Origin: Halomarina oriensis
GTDB taxonomy: Archaea; Halobacteriota; Halobacteria; Halobacteriales; Haloarculaceae
Direction: 5' to 3'
Assembly (NCBI RefSeq): GCF_009791395.1
Contig: NZ_WSZK01000018.1
Coordinates: 26,037 to 90,036, forward strand
Length of the DNA: 64,000 nucleotides
Part shown: positions 36,236-44,986 of the stretch, piece after piece
Layout of the letters: every line of letters starts with the position of its first letter
How positions within the stretch are numbered: position 1 is the stretch's first letter
Program-made: the position numbers and the translations under genes
The notes under the pieces: model-generated
Database searches by the model: none
What the model was told of the DNA's origin: nothing
What the model saw: the letters and a program-made list of their open reading frames with translations, nothing else

Positions 36236-36991
36236 GTGACGGCAGAGGGTTTCCGCGTCGATATGCACGTGAAGATTCTCGACGAGCGCGTGGTCGAGCG
36301 CGCGAAGGCCCGTGGACTGGACGCGCTGGTCTACGCGCCACACTTCACCCGCCTGCCGAACATCGCCGCGAAGGCCGAGGCGTTCTCCGACGACGACCTC
36401 CAGGTGTTCCCGGCCCGCGAGATATTCACCGGCAACTGGCACAGTCGCAAGCACATCCTCGCACTCGGGATGACCGACCCCGTCCCGGACTTCATCACGC
36501 TGGCGGGAGCGATGGAGGAACTCGCCAGACAGGGCGCGGCGGTGGTCGTCCCCCACCCGGAGTTCCTGACGGTGAGTATCGACCAGTACGACGTCGAGCA
36601 GTTCGATTTCGACGCCGTAGAGGTGTACAACCCCAAACACCTCCCGCGGGACAACGAACGGGCGGTCCGGATCGCCCGCGAGACCGGCACGCCGGGGGTC
36701 ACCTCCTCGTACGCCCACCTGCTGGGGAGCATCGGCGAGGCGTGGACGGAGTTCGAAGAACGCGTGGAGGACGTGACCGGCCTCGCGCGGTTGCTGAAAG
36801 ACCGTGCGCCGCGTCGCGTCTTCCACCGGGAGGGGCTTCGTCACGAGTTGCGTTGTGCGGCGGAGTTCGCCCACCTCGGTGTCGAGAACACGTGGGGGAA
36901 GATAGACCGGGTGTTCCTCTCGGCGACCGAACCCACCCACCCCGGCCACGTCGCCTACGACGGCCGGTTCGACGACGTTCGCGTGTACTGA
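36236..36991 (+). CDS. PHP-domain metal-dependent phosphoesterase-like protein
   Basis: 251 residues, starting with GTG. The PHP fold is suggested by VDMHVKIL (H11), VYAPHFTRLPNIA, FPAREIF and VVPHPEFL. The usual H-X-H of the first metal site is H-V-K here, so one ligand is missing. Enzymatic activity may be altered, or another residue may compensate. Function unknown. Upstream in-frame start codons lie within the esterase gene and were rejected. Confidence 0.8.
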   Translation: MTAEGFRVDMHVKILDERVVERAKARGLDALVYAPHFTRLPNIAAKAEAFSDDDLQVFPAREIFTGNWHSRKHILALGMTDPVPDFITLAGAMEELARQGAAVVVPHPEFLTVSIDQYDVEQFDFDAVEVYNPKHLPRDNERAVRIARETGTPGVTSSYAHLLGSIGEAWTEFEERVEDVTGLARLLKDRAPRRVFHREGLRHELRCAAEFAHLGVENTWGKIDRVFLSATEPTHPGHVAYDGRFDDVRVY

Positions 36992-37024
36992 GACCGGAAG
37001 ACGGGCCGAGAGCGTGCCGTGGTA

Positions 37025-37519
37025 TCAGAACGAAAGCCCCGACAGCGGCGGGACCCGACTCAGGTCCGCGACCAGTCCGGGCGCGTACCGGACGACGGCG
37101 GCGGCGACGAGCAGTTCCACGCCCGTGACGACCAGCGTGACGAGGTTGGCGTACTTGCTGCTCGTCGCCACACCGGTGGGGAGGTCGTACTCCTTGGGGT
37201 ACGGGTAGAACAGCGCGATGCCGCGCTTGCTCCCGACGACGTCGAGGACGTAGTGGGTGAGCACACCGACCCAGACCCAGTGGAGGTTGTCGAAGACGAC
37301 GGGGAAGGCGACGAACAGACCCAGCACCAGCAGGTTGTGGAGCGTCTTGCGGTGCCGGCCGAACGCGGTGTCGACGTCCGGGAACAGTGCTCCGAGGACG
37401 ACGGGCACCGTGACGGCGACGACGGTCCGGAGCGTCGTCACGTCGCCGGCGGGTTCGAGGACGAACCCCAGGCCGACCCCGAGCAGGAGGCCGTTGATGA
37501 CGTGTCCTTCCTTGTTCAC
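37025..37519 (-). CDS. YdjM/DUF457-type membrane metal-dependent hydrolase
   Basis: 164 residues with four to five membrane segments. Conserved His/Asp motifs are H6 (EGHVING), FPDVDTAFG (around 46-54), HRKTLHN and VLTHYVLDVVG. This is the pattern of the DUF457/YdjM family, which is related to membrane phospholipases. Substrate unknown. It is convergent with the PHP gene and 80 bases from pncC. Confidence 0.8.
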   Translation of the reverse strand: MNKEGHVINGLLLGVGLGFVLEPAGDVTTLRTVVAVTVPVVLGALFPDVDTAFGRHRKTLHNLLVLGLFVAFPVVFDNLHWVWVGVLTHYVLDVVGSKRGIALFYPYPKEYDLPTGVATSSKYANLVTLVVTGVELLVAAAVVRYAPGLVADLSRVPPLSGLSF

Positions 37520-37598
37520 GACCAGTGGTGACGAGGCGGATGGGAAAGCCCCATCGGTCGACCCTCGCCGTGAGACGGGGCGACGACTCCCCCTGCGC

Positions 37599-38126
37599 TC
37601 ACCGGTCGCTCTCGATGCGGGCGAGCAGGTCGGCGAGCGCCCGTCCGGCGAACGCGCGTTTCACCTCGTCGCGCGACCCGTCGAACTCGTGGCGTTCGAC
37701 CGTCGTTCTGGACTCGCCGCTGCCCCACGGCGCGGCGTTGGCGACGCCCACGTAGACGGTGCCGACCGGTTTCTCCTTCGTCCCGCCGTCCGGGCCGGCG
37801 ATACCCGTCGTCGCCACGCCCCAGTCGGTGTCGGCGGTGTCACAGACGGCACGGGCCATCTCCCCGGCCACCGGTTCGCTCACCGCGCCCTCGGCGTCGA
37901 GCGCCTCCCGCGAGATGGCGAGCAGGTCGCGTTTCGCGGCGTAGGAGTAGGTCACCACGGAGCGGTCGAAGTAGTCGCTCGACCCCGGCACGTCCGTCAG
38001 CAGCGACCCGACGAGGCCACCGGTACACGACTCCGCGACGGCGAGCGTCTGGCCGTCTCTGCGCAGGGCGTCACCGACGCGTTCCTCGATGGGTGATTCC
38101 TCGTCGCTCGTGTCGAGTGGGTTCAT
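37599..38126 (-). CDS. pncC: Nicotinamide-nucleotide amidohydrolase (CinA C-terminal type)
   Basis: Predicted to deamidate NMN to nicotinic acid mononucleotide for NAD recycling. 175 residues. The catalytic serine S33 is in AESCTGGLVG, with the partner region VTYSYAAKRDLL and the glycine-rich ATTGIAGPDGGT and VGTVYVG. The N-terminal CinA domain is absent, as in stand-alone PncC. Convergent arrangement with the ABC remnant upstream. Confidence 0.9.
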   Translation of the reverse strand: MNPLDTSDEESPIEERVGDALRRDGQTLAVAESCTGGLVGSLLTDVPGSSDYFDRSVVTYSYAAKRDLLAISREALDAEGAVSEPVAGEMARAVCDTADTDWGVATTGIAGPDGGTKEKPVGTVYVGVANAAPWGSGESRTTVERHEFDGSRDEVKRAFAGRALADLLARIESDR

Positions 38127-38190
38127 ACCGACCGCTGGCGGGCAGCGTCAAAGAAGGTGTGTGCCGGGCCGTTCGCTCGTTTCGGGTCGC

Positions 38191-38940
38191 TCAGCGACTC
38201 GGGAGCGCGTTCTTCTCGCCGACCTGGAGCGTGCCGGAGAACGGGCCGGGCGGGCCCTGGAACACCCAGACGCCCCCGACGACGAACGTGATGACGAAGC
38301 CGATACCGGCCGTGAGTTGCAGACCGGGGAAGAACTTCACGCGGGTCGTGATGACGTCGACGTTGGTGTCGTAGTACTCTCGGAAGGTGTCTATGACACG
38401 GTCGGTCTCGTAGGCCTCGGTGTTCGAGGCCGTGATGACCTCGATGCCCCCGAGGTTGTTCTCCAGTCGGGAGTTCATCTGGTCGACCGTCGAGCGGACG
38501 TCGGCGTACATCGGCTGGCTGACCTGGACGAACTTGTGGGTGAACACCGCGATGATGGGCACCGTCACGAGCGTCAACAGCGCCAGTTGCGGGTTGACGT
38601 AGAACAGCAACCCGGCGACGCCGAGGACGGTGATGAGCAGCTGCGTGAGCACGTTCAGCCCCCCGTTGAGGAACTGCTCCAGTCGATTCGCGTCGTCACC
38701 GAAACGCGAAGCGTTTCGGTTGGCTCGCGAGAGCGAAGCTCTCGCGAACGTTGTTGAGGATGCTCATCAGTTCGCCGGTCTGCTTGTCGGCGAAAAAGCC
38801 CAGGTCGAGGCCCTGCATCGCGTCGTAGGTGTCCGCCCGGACGTCGTGCTGGACGCGCTGGGCGAACACGCTGAGGCCCCAGCCTTTCCCCCCACTGGAA
38901 GACCGCAGAGAGGAGGAACGAGGCGGCGACCAGTCCGGGA
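38191..38940 (-). pseudogene. Remnant of an MsbA-like ABC exporter membrane domain
   Basis: Three pieces of one membrane domain are recognisable: LVAASFLLSAVFQWG, then VFAQRVQHDVRADTYDAMQ to LMSILNN, then RLEQFLNGGLNVLTQLL to GPPGPFSGTLQVG. They are separated by a one-base change at a run of six C (38888-38893) and by a 55-bp palindromic insertion (38696-38750). The N-terminus and the whole ATPase domain are missing. It cannot make a working transporter. Confidence 0.8.
38696..38750. repeat. Double-palindrome element inside the ABC-exporter remnant
   Basis: Two perfect hairpins: arms CCGAAACGC and GCGTTTCGG around loop GAA (38699-38719), linker TTGGC (38720-38724), then arms TCGCGAGAGC and GCTCTCGCGA around loop GAA (38725-38747). 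Removing 55 bp joins LMSILNN to the expected D-x-NRLEQFLNGG. The linker matches the Rieske copy. Confidence 0.75.
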
Positions 38941-39298
38941 GAAGGTCCGTGGGGTCGACGTCGGCAGTCGGTCGGGCGGCAGTACGAACTCGAATCGGGG
39001 AGGTCATCGTCATGATAGGGAGTGTCGCGTGATGCGACGGGGCGGTCGGGACGCGGCGCGTGGTGCTGGCACTGTCCAGTCGTGAACGACCGATCGCATC
39101 CCACGTCAGAACGGTTTCGCGTCTGTCATCTGCCCTCGAAATCCCGAGCCACGCCGGTCGTATAACGGTTTTCGTGGTGTGGTGACGACTCACAGACGGT
39201 CCCGGACGGGCGTGGTGACGCCCGGTCGTGTCGCCGCCGGAGGTAGAGTTTCCTCACCGTACCAACGGATACTCGTATCGTCGTCGGATAGACGGTGT
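38941..39298. other. Intergenic region before the Get3-like gene
   Basis: 358 bp. The part near 38941-39015 may be scrambled remains of the ABC exporter N-terminus (a minus-strand MTMTSPIRVRTAAR frame), but no homology is visible. TATAACGG (near 39160-39167) and CGGATACTCGTATCG (39266-39280) are A/T-richer patches; the second is about 20-30 bases from the ATG at 39299 and could include its promoter. Confidence 0.4.
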
Positions 39299-40489
39299 AT
39301 GAGCAGCATCGAGGTCGAGGCCGTCGAGGAGATCGACGCCGAGGACGTCACCCCGGAGGGCGTCGACGCTCCGGACTACGTCCTCTACGGTGGGAAAGGC
39401 GGCGTCGGCAAGACGACGATGGCGGCGGCGACGGCGCTCGCCAGCGCGAACGACGGGACGCCGACGCTCGCCGTCTCGACGGACCCGGCCCACTCGCTGT
39501 CGGACGTGCTCGGGACGTCCATCCCCGACGAACCGACGCGCATCCGCGACGACATGCCGCTGTACGCGGTCGAAATCGACCCGGAACGGGCCGACGACCC
39601 CCTCGGCGGCGCGGGCGGTCCCGGTGGTATGGGCGGCGTGGGCGGTATGGGCGACGCAGGTCCCGGCACGGACACGGACGAACAGGGCGGGTCGGGACCG
39701 TTCGGCGGGATGGGTGGTCTCGGCGGGATGGATGGGTTCGGTGCCGGCGGGAACTCCACCGGCGACGACGGCTTCGGCGTGAACGACGGGTTCGACGCGG
39801 CGAACTCGATGTTCGGCGGCACGAACCCGATGGGCGGCGGTGGCGGCGCGATGCCCGGCGACGACGAGACGGCCGCGATGCAACTGCTCCTCCAGTACAT
39901 GGACGACGAGCGGTTCGACCGGGTCGTCGTCGACACCGCACCGACCGGCCACACGCTCCGACTGCTCCGGCTTCCCGAGGCGCTCGACACGATGCTCGGC
40001 CAGATGCTCCAACTGCGCGAGCGGATGAGCGGGATGCTCGGGGACATGCCCGGCCCGTTCGGGAACCCCGACGCGACGGACGTCGGTGGCCTGCGCGAGT
40101 TCGCCGACCGGGTCGAACGTCTCCGTGACGCGCTTCGGGACCCCGAGAAGACCGACTTCCGGGTCGTGATGGTCCCCGAGACGCTGAGCGTCATCGAGTC
40201 CGAACGCCTCCTGCGAGAACTGGGCGACTACGGCGTCAACTGCTCGACCGTCGTCGTCAACCGCGTCACCGAGAGCATCGAGAACGTCGCGGACGTCGAC
40301 GCCGACGCGTTCGTCACCCCCGACCCGGAGCACTGTGCGTTCTGCTCTCGACGCTGGGAGAGCCAGCAGAAGGCCCTCCAGCGTGCGAACGAGGTGTTCC
40401 GGGGCAAGGACGTCAAGCGCGTCCCGCTGTTCGCCGAAGAGGTCTCGGGCGAGTCGATGCTACGGGTCGTCGCGGCCTGCCTCGCCTGA
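39299..40489 (+). CDS. Get3/ArsA family ATPase with a Gly/Met-rich insert
   Basis: 396 residues. The P-loop GGKGGVGKTT lies at 31-40, STDPAHSLSDVLG at 60-72 and the switch DTAPTGHTLRLLRLPE at about 212-227. A CxxC pair in HCAFCSRRW (near 343) matches the zinc-dimer cysteines of Get3. An 88-residue stretch (101-188) dominated by Gly and Met with GGMGG repeats replaces the usual short linker. Archaeal members likely insert or shield tail-anchored membrane proteins rather than pump arsenite, which here is handled by Acr3. Confidence 0.85.
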   Translation: MSSIEVEAVEEIDAEDVTPEGVDAPDYVLYGGKGGVGKTTMAAATALASANDGTPTLAVSTDPAHSLSDVLGTSIPDEPTRIRDDMPLYAVEIDPERADDPLGGAGGPGGMGGVGGMGDAGPGTDTDEQGGSGPFGGMGGLGGMDGFGAGGNSTGDDGFGVNDGFDAANSMFGGTNPMGGGGGAMPGDDETAAMQLLLQYMDDERFDRVVVDTAPTGHTLRLLRLPEALDTMLGQMLQLRERMSGMLGDMPGPFGNPDATDVGGLREFADRVERLRDALRDPEKTDFRVVMVPETLSVIESERLLRELGDYGVNCSTVVVNRVTESIENVADVDADAFVTPDPEHCAFCSRRWESQQKALQRANEVFRGKDVKRVPLFAEEVSGESMLRVVAACLA

Positions 40490-41797
40490 CTCCTCGGCTC
40501 TCGGGGCGTCCGCGGAGGAGTCGACGAGGACGACCCGGAGGTCGTTGACGTTCGTCGTGCTGTCGAGTTCGAACACCGCGTTCGTGTCGGTCAGCACCGA
40601 GAGCGCGTCGTTGCGGTCGAGTGCGTCTCGGGCGACGTCGGGGTCGTCGAGCGTGGTCGACCCGACCACCGCACCCGCCACGTCCGTCCCGCCGTCGCGC
40701 CCGTCCGTGTCGACGCTGGCGACGGTGACGCCCGGTGGGCACTCCAGTGCGGCCGCCAGCGCGAACTCCAGGTTCGGCCCGCCCTCGCCGTCCCCGCGGA
40801 CCGTCACCGTCAGTTCGCCACCCGAGCAGAGCGCCAGCGGGGGCGCTGCGGGGTCACCCGTCGCCCGCACCTCCTCGGTGACGGCGACGTGAGCCAGCGC
40901 GTTCTCTCGGGCTTCGCCGCGCATCCGCGAGGAGAGCACCAGCGGGTCGTAGCCCGCGTCCCGCGCTCGGTCGGCCGCCGCGTCGATAGCCGTCCGAGCG
41001 GTCGCCAACAGGTGCGTGTGGACGTGCTCGAACGGTCCGCTCGTGGGCGTCGTGTCACGAATCGCCTCGCGCACGTCGTCGTTCGTTCGGATTCCGTAGC
41101 GGTCGAGGACGGCGAGTGCCGTCTCGACGCTCGTCTCGTCGGGCGTGAACGGCCCGCTGGCGACGGTCGCCGGGTCGTCGCCGACGACGTCGCTGACGAG
41201 CAGGGCGACGACCGTCGCGGGACCGGCCCGTTCCGCGAGGCCGCCGCCTTTGACCCGCGAGAGTCGTTTGCGGACGGCGTTTATCTCGTCGATGGTCGCG
41301 CCGCTCTCGACGAGCGCGTCGGTGAGGTCGCGCAACGCGTCGAGCGGGACGGTCGGGGCACAGAGCAGGGCGCTCCCGCCGCCGGTGACCGGCGCGAGAA
41401 CCAGGGTCCGGTCGTCGGCCGCGTCGAGGAGCGAGACGACTCGGTCGGTCGCCGTGACGTTGTCCGCACTCGGAACTGGGTGGGCGGCGACGGTCACCTC
41501 GATACGGTCGGTCGTGTCGTCGCCGTCGGTGACGACCAGACCGCCGTCGAGTCGGTCACCGAGGACCGACTCGAGACCACGTGCGACCGCCGCCCCTGCC
41601 TTCCCGCCTCCGACGACGAGGACGCGGTCGTAGTCGCTCAGGTCGAGCGTCGTCTCGCCGACGGAGAGGACGTCGCCGTCGAGCGTCGCCCGTTCGCGGA
41701 CCGCGCGTTCGGGGTCCGCGGCGGCGACGCCCGCTTCGACGCACTCGCGGGCGAGGGTCCGTCGGACGGCACGGGCCGAGGCGGTGTCGTCTGGCAT
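40460..41797 (-). CDS. Glycerate 2-kinase (MOFRL/GckA family)
   Basis: 445 residues. The family hallmarks are VVGGGKAGAAVARGLE at the N-terminus, VTGGGSALLCAPT, the RKRLSRVKGGGLAE loop and SVDTDGRDGGTDVAGAVV near the C-terminus. It should phosphorylate glycerate to 2-phosphoglycerate, feeding the semi-phosphorylative Entner-Doudoroff or serine-related routes. Its last 30 bases overlap the convergent ATPase gene. The C-terminal tail is acidic and variable. Confidence 0.88.
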   Translation of the reverse strand: MPDDTASARAVRRTLARECVEAGVAAADPERAVRERATLDGDVLSVGETTLDLSDYDRVLVVGGGKAGAAVARGLESVLGDRLDGGLVVTDGDDTTDRIEVTVAAHPVPSADNVTATDRVVSLLDAADDRTLVLAPVTGGGSALLCAPTVPLDALRDLTDALVESGATIDEINAVRKRLSRVKGGGLAERAGPATVVALLVSDVVGDDPATVASGPFTPDETSVETALAVLDRYGIRTNDDVREAIRDTTPTSGPFEHVHTHLLATARTAIDAAADRARDAGYDPLVLSSRMRGEARENALAHVAVTEEVRATGDPAAPPLALCSGGELTVTVRGDGEGGPNLEFALAAALECPPGVTVASVDTDGRDGGTDVAGAVVGSTTLDDPDVARDALDRNDALSVLTDTNAVFELDSTTNVNDLRVVLVDSSADAPRAEESGEAGRDDP

Positions 41798-41805
41798 CCC
41801 CGACC

Positions 41806-42627
41806 TCAGAGCAGGCGCTCGAACAGGGCGAACACCGTGTCCCGGACGCGGTCGGGCAGGTACCGAGCCTTCAGCGACAGGTCGGCGAACGCGCCGACCG
41901 GGTAGCGAGCCTCGGGGTCGGGGACGACGGCGGCTTCGAGGACGACGTCCGCGACGTCCATCGGGTGGACGGCGACCGGCGAACTCCCGCCGAACGTCGC
42001 CCCGTCGTCGTAGAGTTTGTAGAGTTTCTCGTAGGCACCCGAGCGTTCGAGCACGGCGAGTTCGTCGTCGGCGCGGTCCGCGAAGTCGGTCTCGACGGGA
42101 CCGGGTTCGACCAGGACCGCCTCGATACCGTGGGATTCGACCTCGTTTCTGAGCGCGTCGGTCAGCCCCTCCAGGGCGAACTTCGAGGCGCTGTAGACGC
42201 CCATCCCCGGCGTGGCGAACCGGCCGGCGACACTGGAGACGTTGACGATACGCCCCTCGCCGCGTTCGCGCATGTGCGGGAGGACCGCCCGAATCAGGCG
42301 ATGCGGGCCGTAGAGGTTGACGTCCATCTGACGGTGGAGCAGGTCGGTCGGGACGTCCTCGACCGGGCCGAACTGGCCGTAGCCCGCGTTGTTGACCAGA
42401 CAGTCGATGCGGCCCTGTTCCTCGTCCATCCGGTCGACGACCGCTCGAATCTGCGTCCCGTCGGTGACGTCGAGGGCCGCGGTCTCCGCACCGCGGTCTG
42501 CAAGGTCGGCGATGTCGGCCGGGTCACGAGCGGTCGCGTACACGGTCCAGTCGTCGTGGAGGAAGGTGCGAGCGGTCGCCCGGCCGATGCCCGACGACGC
42601 ACCCGTTATCAGCACCGTCTTTGCCAT
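41806..42627 (-). CDS. Short-chain dehydrogenase/reductase
   Basis: 273 residues. The NAD(P) motif TGASSGIG is at 9-16, NNAG at 79-82, and the catalytic S131, Y145 and K149 (YSASK) are intact. The substrate is unknown; the family also includes sugar, steroid and acyl reductases. It is eight bases from the glycerate kinase gene and probably co-transcribed. Confidence 0.85.
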   Translation of the reverse strand: MAKTVLITGASSGIGRATARTFLHDDWTVYATARDPADIADLADRGAETAALDVTDGTQIRAVVDRMDEEQGRIDCLVNNAGYGQFGPVEDVPTDLLHRQMDVNLYGPHRLIRAVLPHMRERGEGRIVNVSSVAGRFATPGMGVYSASKFALEGLTDALRNEVESHGIEAVLVEPGPVETDFADRADDELAVLERSGAYEKLYKLYDDGATFGGSSPVAVHPMDVADVVLEAAVVPDPEARYPVGAFADLSLKARYLPDRVRDTVFALFERLL

Positions 42628-42803
42628 AGCCGGGAGTCTCGCCGGTCGTACTTAACAGGGGACGGTCGACACGCGGTCGGCCACACCGGGGTCGACTGTG
42701 GGAACTCGCAAGCCGAACCTCTTGAACCGTGGTTGACCTCCGTGAAGACAGATGCGGCCCGCACGTCGCCGACCCGTGGCGACGGCGCACTCCGCGACTC
42801 ACG

Positions 42804-43124
42804 ATGTCCCCTCAGGATCCCCCGAACGCCGACCGACCGCTCCCCGACTGTCCCATCGTCCGCCCACGGCGCGGCGGAGACAGCGTCGTCATCGACAAGA
42901 GCGTCGTCGAGGCGGCACTCGACGAGTCCGAACACGGTCTCGTCCCCGACGTCCAGGAGTACCGCGCGAGCGACGACCTCCTCGACGCACTCGCCGACGC
43001 GTTCGACCACGTGACGCCGGCGATGAGCCACGACATCGCCGCCGACCGCCGCGCGGCCGCGGACGCGATTCGCTGGCTTCACGACCGGACCGTCCCCGTC
43101 TACGTCGTCCGCCGGACGCGCTGA
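42804..43124 (+). CDS. Conserved haloarchaeal protein, unknown function
   Basis: 106 residues from ATG 42804. It is charged and mainly helical, with conserved-looking stretches DSVVIDKSVVEAALDE and HGLVPDVQEYRASDDLL. A longer upstream in-frame start is possible but its sequence is Arg-rich noise. No family recognised. It is convergent with the endonuclease V gene. Confidence 0.6.
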   Translation: MSPQDPPNADRPLPDCPIVRPRRGGDSVVIDKSVVEAALDESEHGLVPDVQEYRASDDLLDALADAFDHVTPAMSHDIAADRRAAADAIRWLHDRTVPVYVVRRTR

Positions 43125-43153
43125 TTCACCGACGCGACACGTCACGACCACGT

Positions 43154-43939
43154 TCAGGAGTAGTCGGCTTTGACCTCGTCCGCGTAGGCGTCGGCGACGC
43201 GCGTCGGTTCGGGGAGTTTGTACCCGCCGCGACAGGCCAGCACCACGTCACGAGCGGTCGCCGCACTCACTCGGTGCCCCGGTGAGACGTACACCGGGTT
43301 GATGCGATAGCTGTCGAACTGTCGGGTCTGGACCGCGTGGCCGACGACGGTCCCCGGCGGTGCGTCCATCCGGTCGTCCGACTCGATAGCGACGGAGTCG
43401 CCGGCGTCCAACCGGTCGGTGTCGGCCACCGGCGTCCCGCACAACAGACGCTTGGCGACGCCCAGTGCGGGGACGTCGAGCGCGAGACCCATGTGCGTCG
43501 CCAGTCCCGCCTGCCGGAAGTGGATGCGCCCCGACCCGTCGAACAGTGCGACGTCCGGGTCCGCGTCGAGCGTCTCGAACGCGTCGAGGATGGGACCGCC
43601 CTCGCGGAACGAGAGGAGACCGGGGACGTAGGGGAAGGTCAGCGGCGAAACGGCGTGGGTTCGCTCGACCACTTCGGCCCCCCGGAGGACGACGATGGCG
43701 CTGACGACCCGTTCGTCCAGAAAGGCCTGGTCGACGCCCGCGACGAGCGGCGGGTCCCCGCCCGGTCCGTCCAGCGTCGTCTGGTCGTCGGGGGCGAAGT
43801 CCGCCCGGTCGAGCGCCGCGAGGTCGACGTCGAACGCGTCCTCGAAACGGGCGGTCGTGGCGATGTCTCGCTGGAGGGCCTCCATCTCCTCGCGGGTCGA
43901 CTCGGGGTCCGGACGGAACTCGGGACGGGCGACGTTCAC
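43154..43939 (-). CDS. nfi: Endonuclease V
   Basis: Repairs deaminated bases by cutting near hypoxanthine. 261 residues with a GTG start. Catalytic acids D70 (AGVDQAFL), E113 (SFREGG) and D134 (LFDGSG) and the wedge segment YVPGLLSFRE are all present, as is K163 (GVAKRLLCG). Start chosen by the family length; upstream codons fall in the rhomboid-facing gap. Confidence 0.93.
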   Translation of the reverse strand: MNVARPEFRPDPESTREEMEALQRDIATTARFEDAFDVDLAALDRADFAPDDQTTLDGPGGDPPLVAGVDQAFLDERVVSAIVVLRGAEVVERTHAVSPLTFPYVPGLLSFREGGPILDAFETLDADPDVALFDGSGRIHFRQAGLATHMGLALDVPALGVAKRLLCGTPVADTDRLDAGDSVAIESDDRMDAPPGTVVGHAVQTRQFDSYRINPVYVSPGHRVSAATARDVVLACRGGYKLPEPTRVADAYADEVKADYS

Positions 43940-43964
43940 GACTCGGACGAGGAGGGGAGCGGAG

Positions 43965-44849
43965 TTAGAACCGACGGCGGCCACCGCCCATCGAGCCACC
44001 GAACTGGACCTGACCGGGGGCCTTGACACCCTTGCGCTCGACGTACTTGCCGTAGAGCAGCCCGAGGACGAGTCCCGAGAGGTGAGCGGCGTGGGCGATA
44101 CCTCCGCCGAACGCCGAGAAGATTCCCACAGCAGAGAGCGCGGCGTAGCCGAAGGTGAGCAGCCAGATGGGCACCGGGATGAAGAAGTAGAGCAGCACCT
44201 TCATGTCCGGGTTCAGGACCGTGAGGACGCCCATGATGGCCATAATCGCGCCGCTCGCGCCGAGAACCGCGGTCGGGTCACTGAGCGCGAAACCGACGAC
44301 GACCTGACTCAGTCCGGCGACGACGCCGGTGACGATGAACAGCGCAGCGAACGCCCTCGAACCGATCTGACGCTCGACGACCGGTCCGAAAAAGAACAGG
44401 GCGATGCCGTTGAACAGGATGTGGGTGAACCCGGATGGGTCGTGGGAGAACACCGAGGTGAGCCACGTCCAGACGTCGAGCGGCGCACTCGATTTGAGGA
44501 CGAACAGTTCGAGGAACAACCGTTCGCCGAACCCTCGAACGACGACCTGCTCGGCGACGAACGTCAGGAGCATCAGACCGAGGAAGAGATACGAGACGTT
44601 GCCTCGGAAGTAGCTCAGCGGGCCGTTCGTCGCGGAGAGACCGGAGAGGACGCCGCCGGAGGAGCTCCCCCGCTGGTCCGTGCTGTCGTCGAACCCGCTG
44701 TCGAAGACGCCTTTCGGGTCGTTCCAGTTCTTGAGACCCGGACAGTCGTGGGCCTCGGGGAGGCGGTGCTCGGAGCAGAAGGAGTTCCCGCAGTGTCGAC
44801 AGTCGTACGGCATGCTCTCCTGCCGCCCACACTCATCACACAGTGCCAT
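43965..44849 (-). CDS. Rhomboid protease with N-terminal AN1-type zinc finger
   Basis: 294 residues. A Cys/His-rich N-terminus (C4, C7, C17, C20, C25, H28, H34, C36) forms an AN1-like zinc finger. A rhomboid domain of six to seven helices follows, with H143/N147 (THILFNG), the catalytic S199 (GASGAIM) and H256 (AAHLSG). It should cleave membrane proteins within the bilayer. The zinc-finger fusion is a known haloarchaeal arrangement. The ATG at 44849 begins the zinc finger. Confidence 0.9.
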   Translation of the reverse strand: MALCDECGRQESMPYDCRHCGNSFCSEHRLPEAHDCPGLKNWNDPKGVFDSGFDDSTDQRGSSSGGVLSGLSATNGPLSYFRGNVSYLFLGLMLLTFVAEQVVVRGFGERLFLELFVLKSSAPLDVWTWLTSVFSHDPSGFTHILFNGIALFFFGPVVERQIGSRAFAALFIVTGVVAGLSQVVVGFALSDPTAVLGASGAIMAIMGVLTVLNPDMKVLLYFFIPVPIWLLTFGYAALSAVGIFSAFGGGIAHAAHLSGLVLGLLYGKYVERKGVKAPGQVQFGGSMGGGRRRF

Positions 44850-44986
44850 TGCCCGAAGGTGGGTATCCGTAGCCAAAGGGGTTTGGGTCGGTGGTTCGAC
44901 GCGCGCAGAAACACTCACGAGCGCGAAACCCGACGATTTCACTCACCGACACGGGAACGAGCGCTTCGGGAGAACGTCCCCACCAA

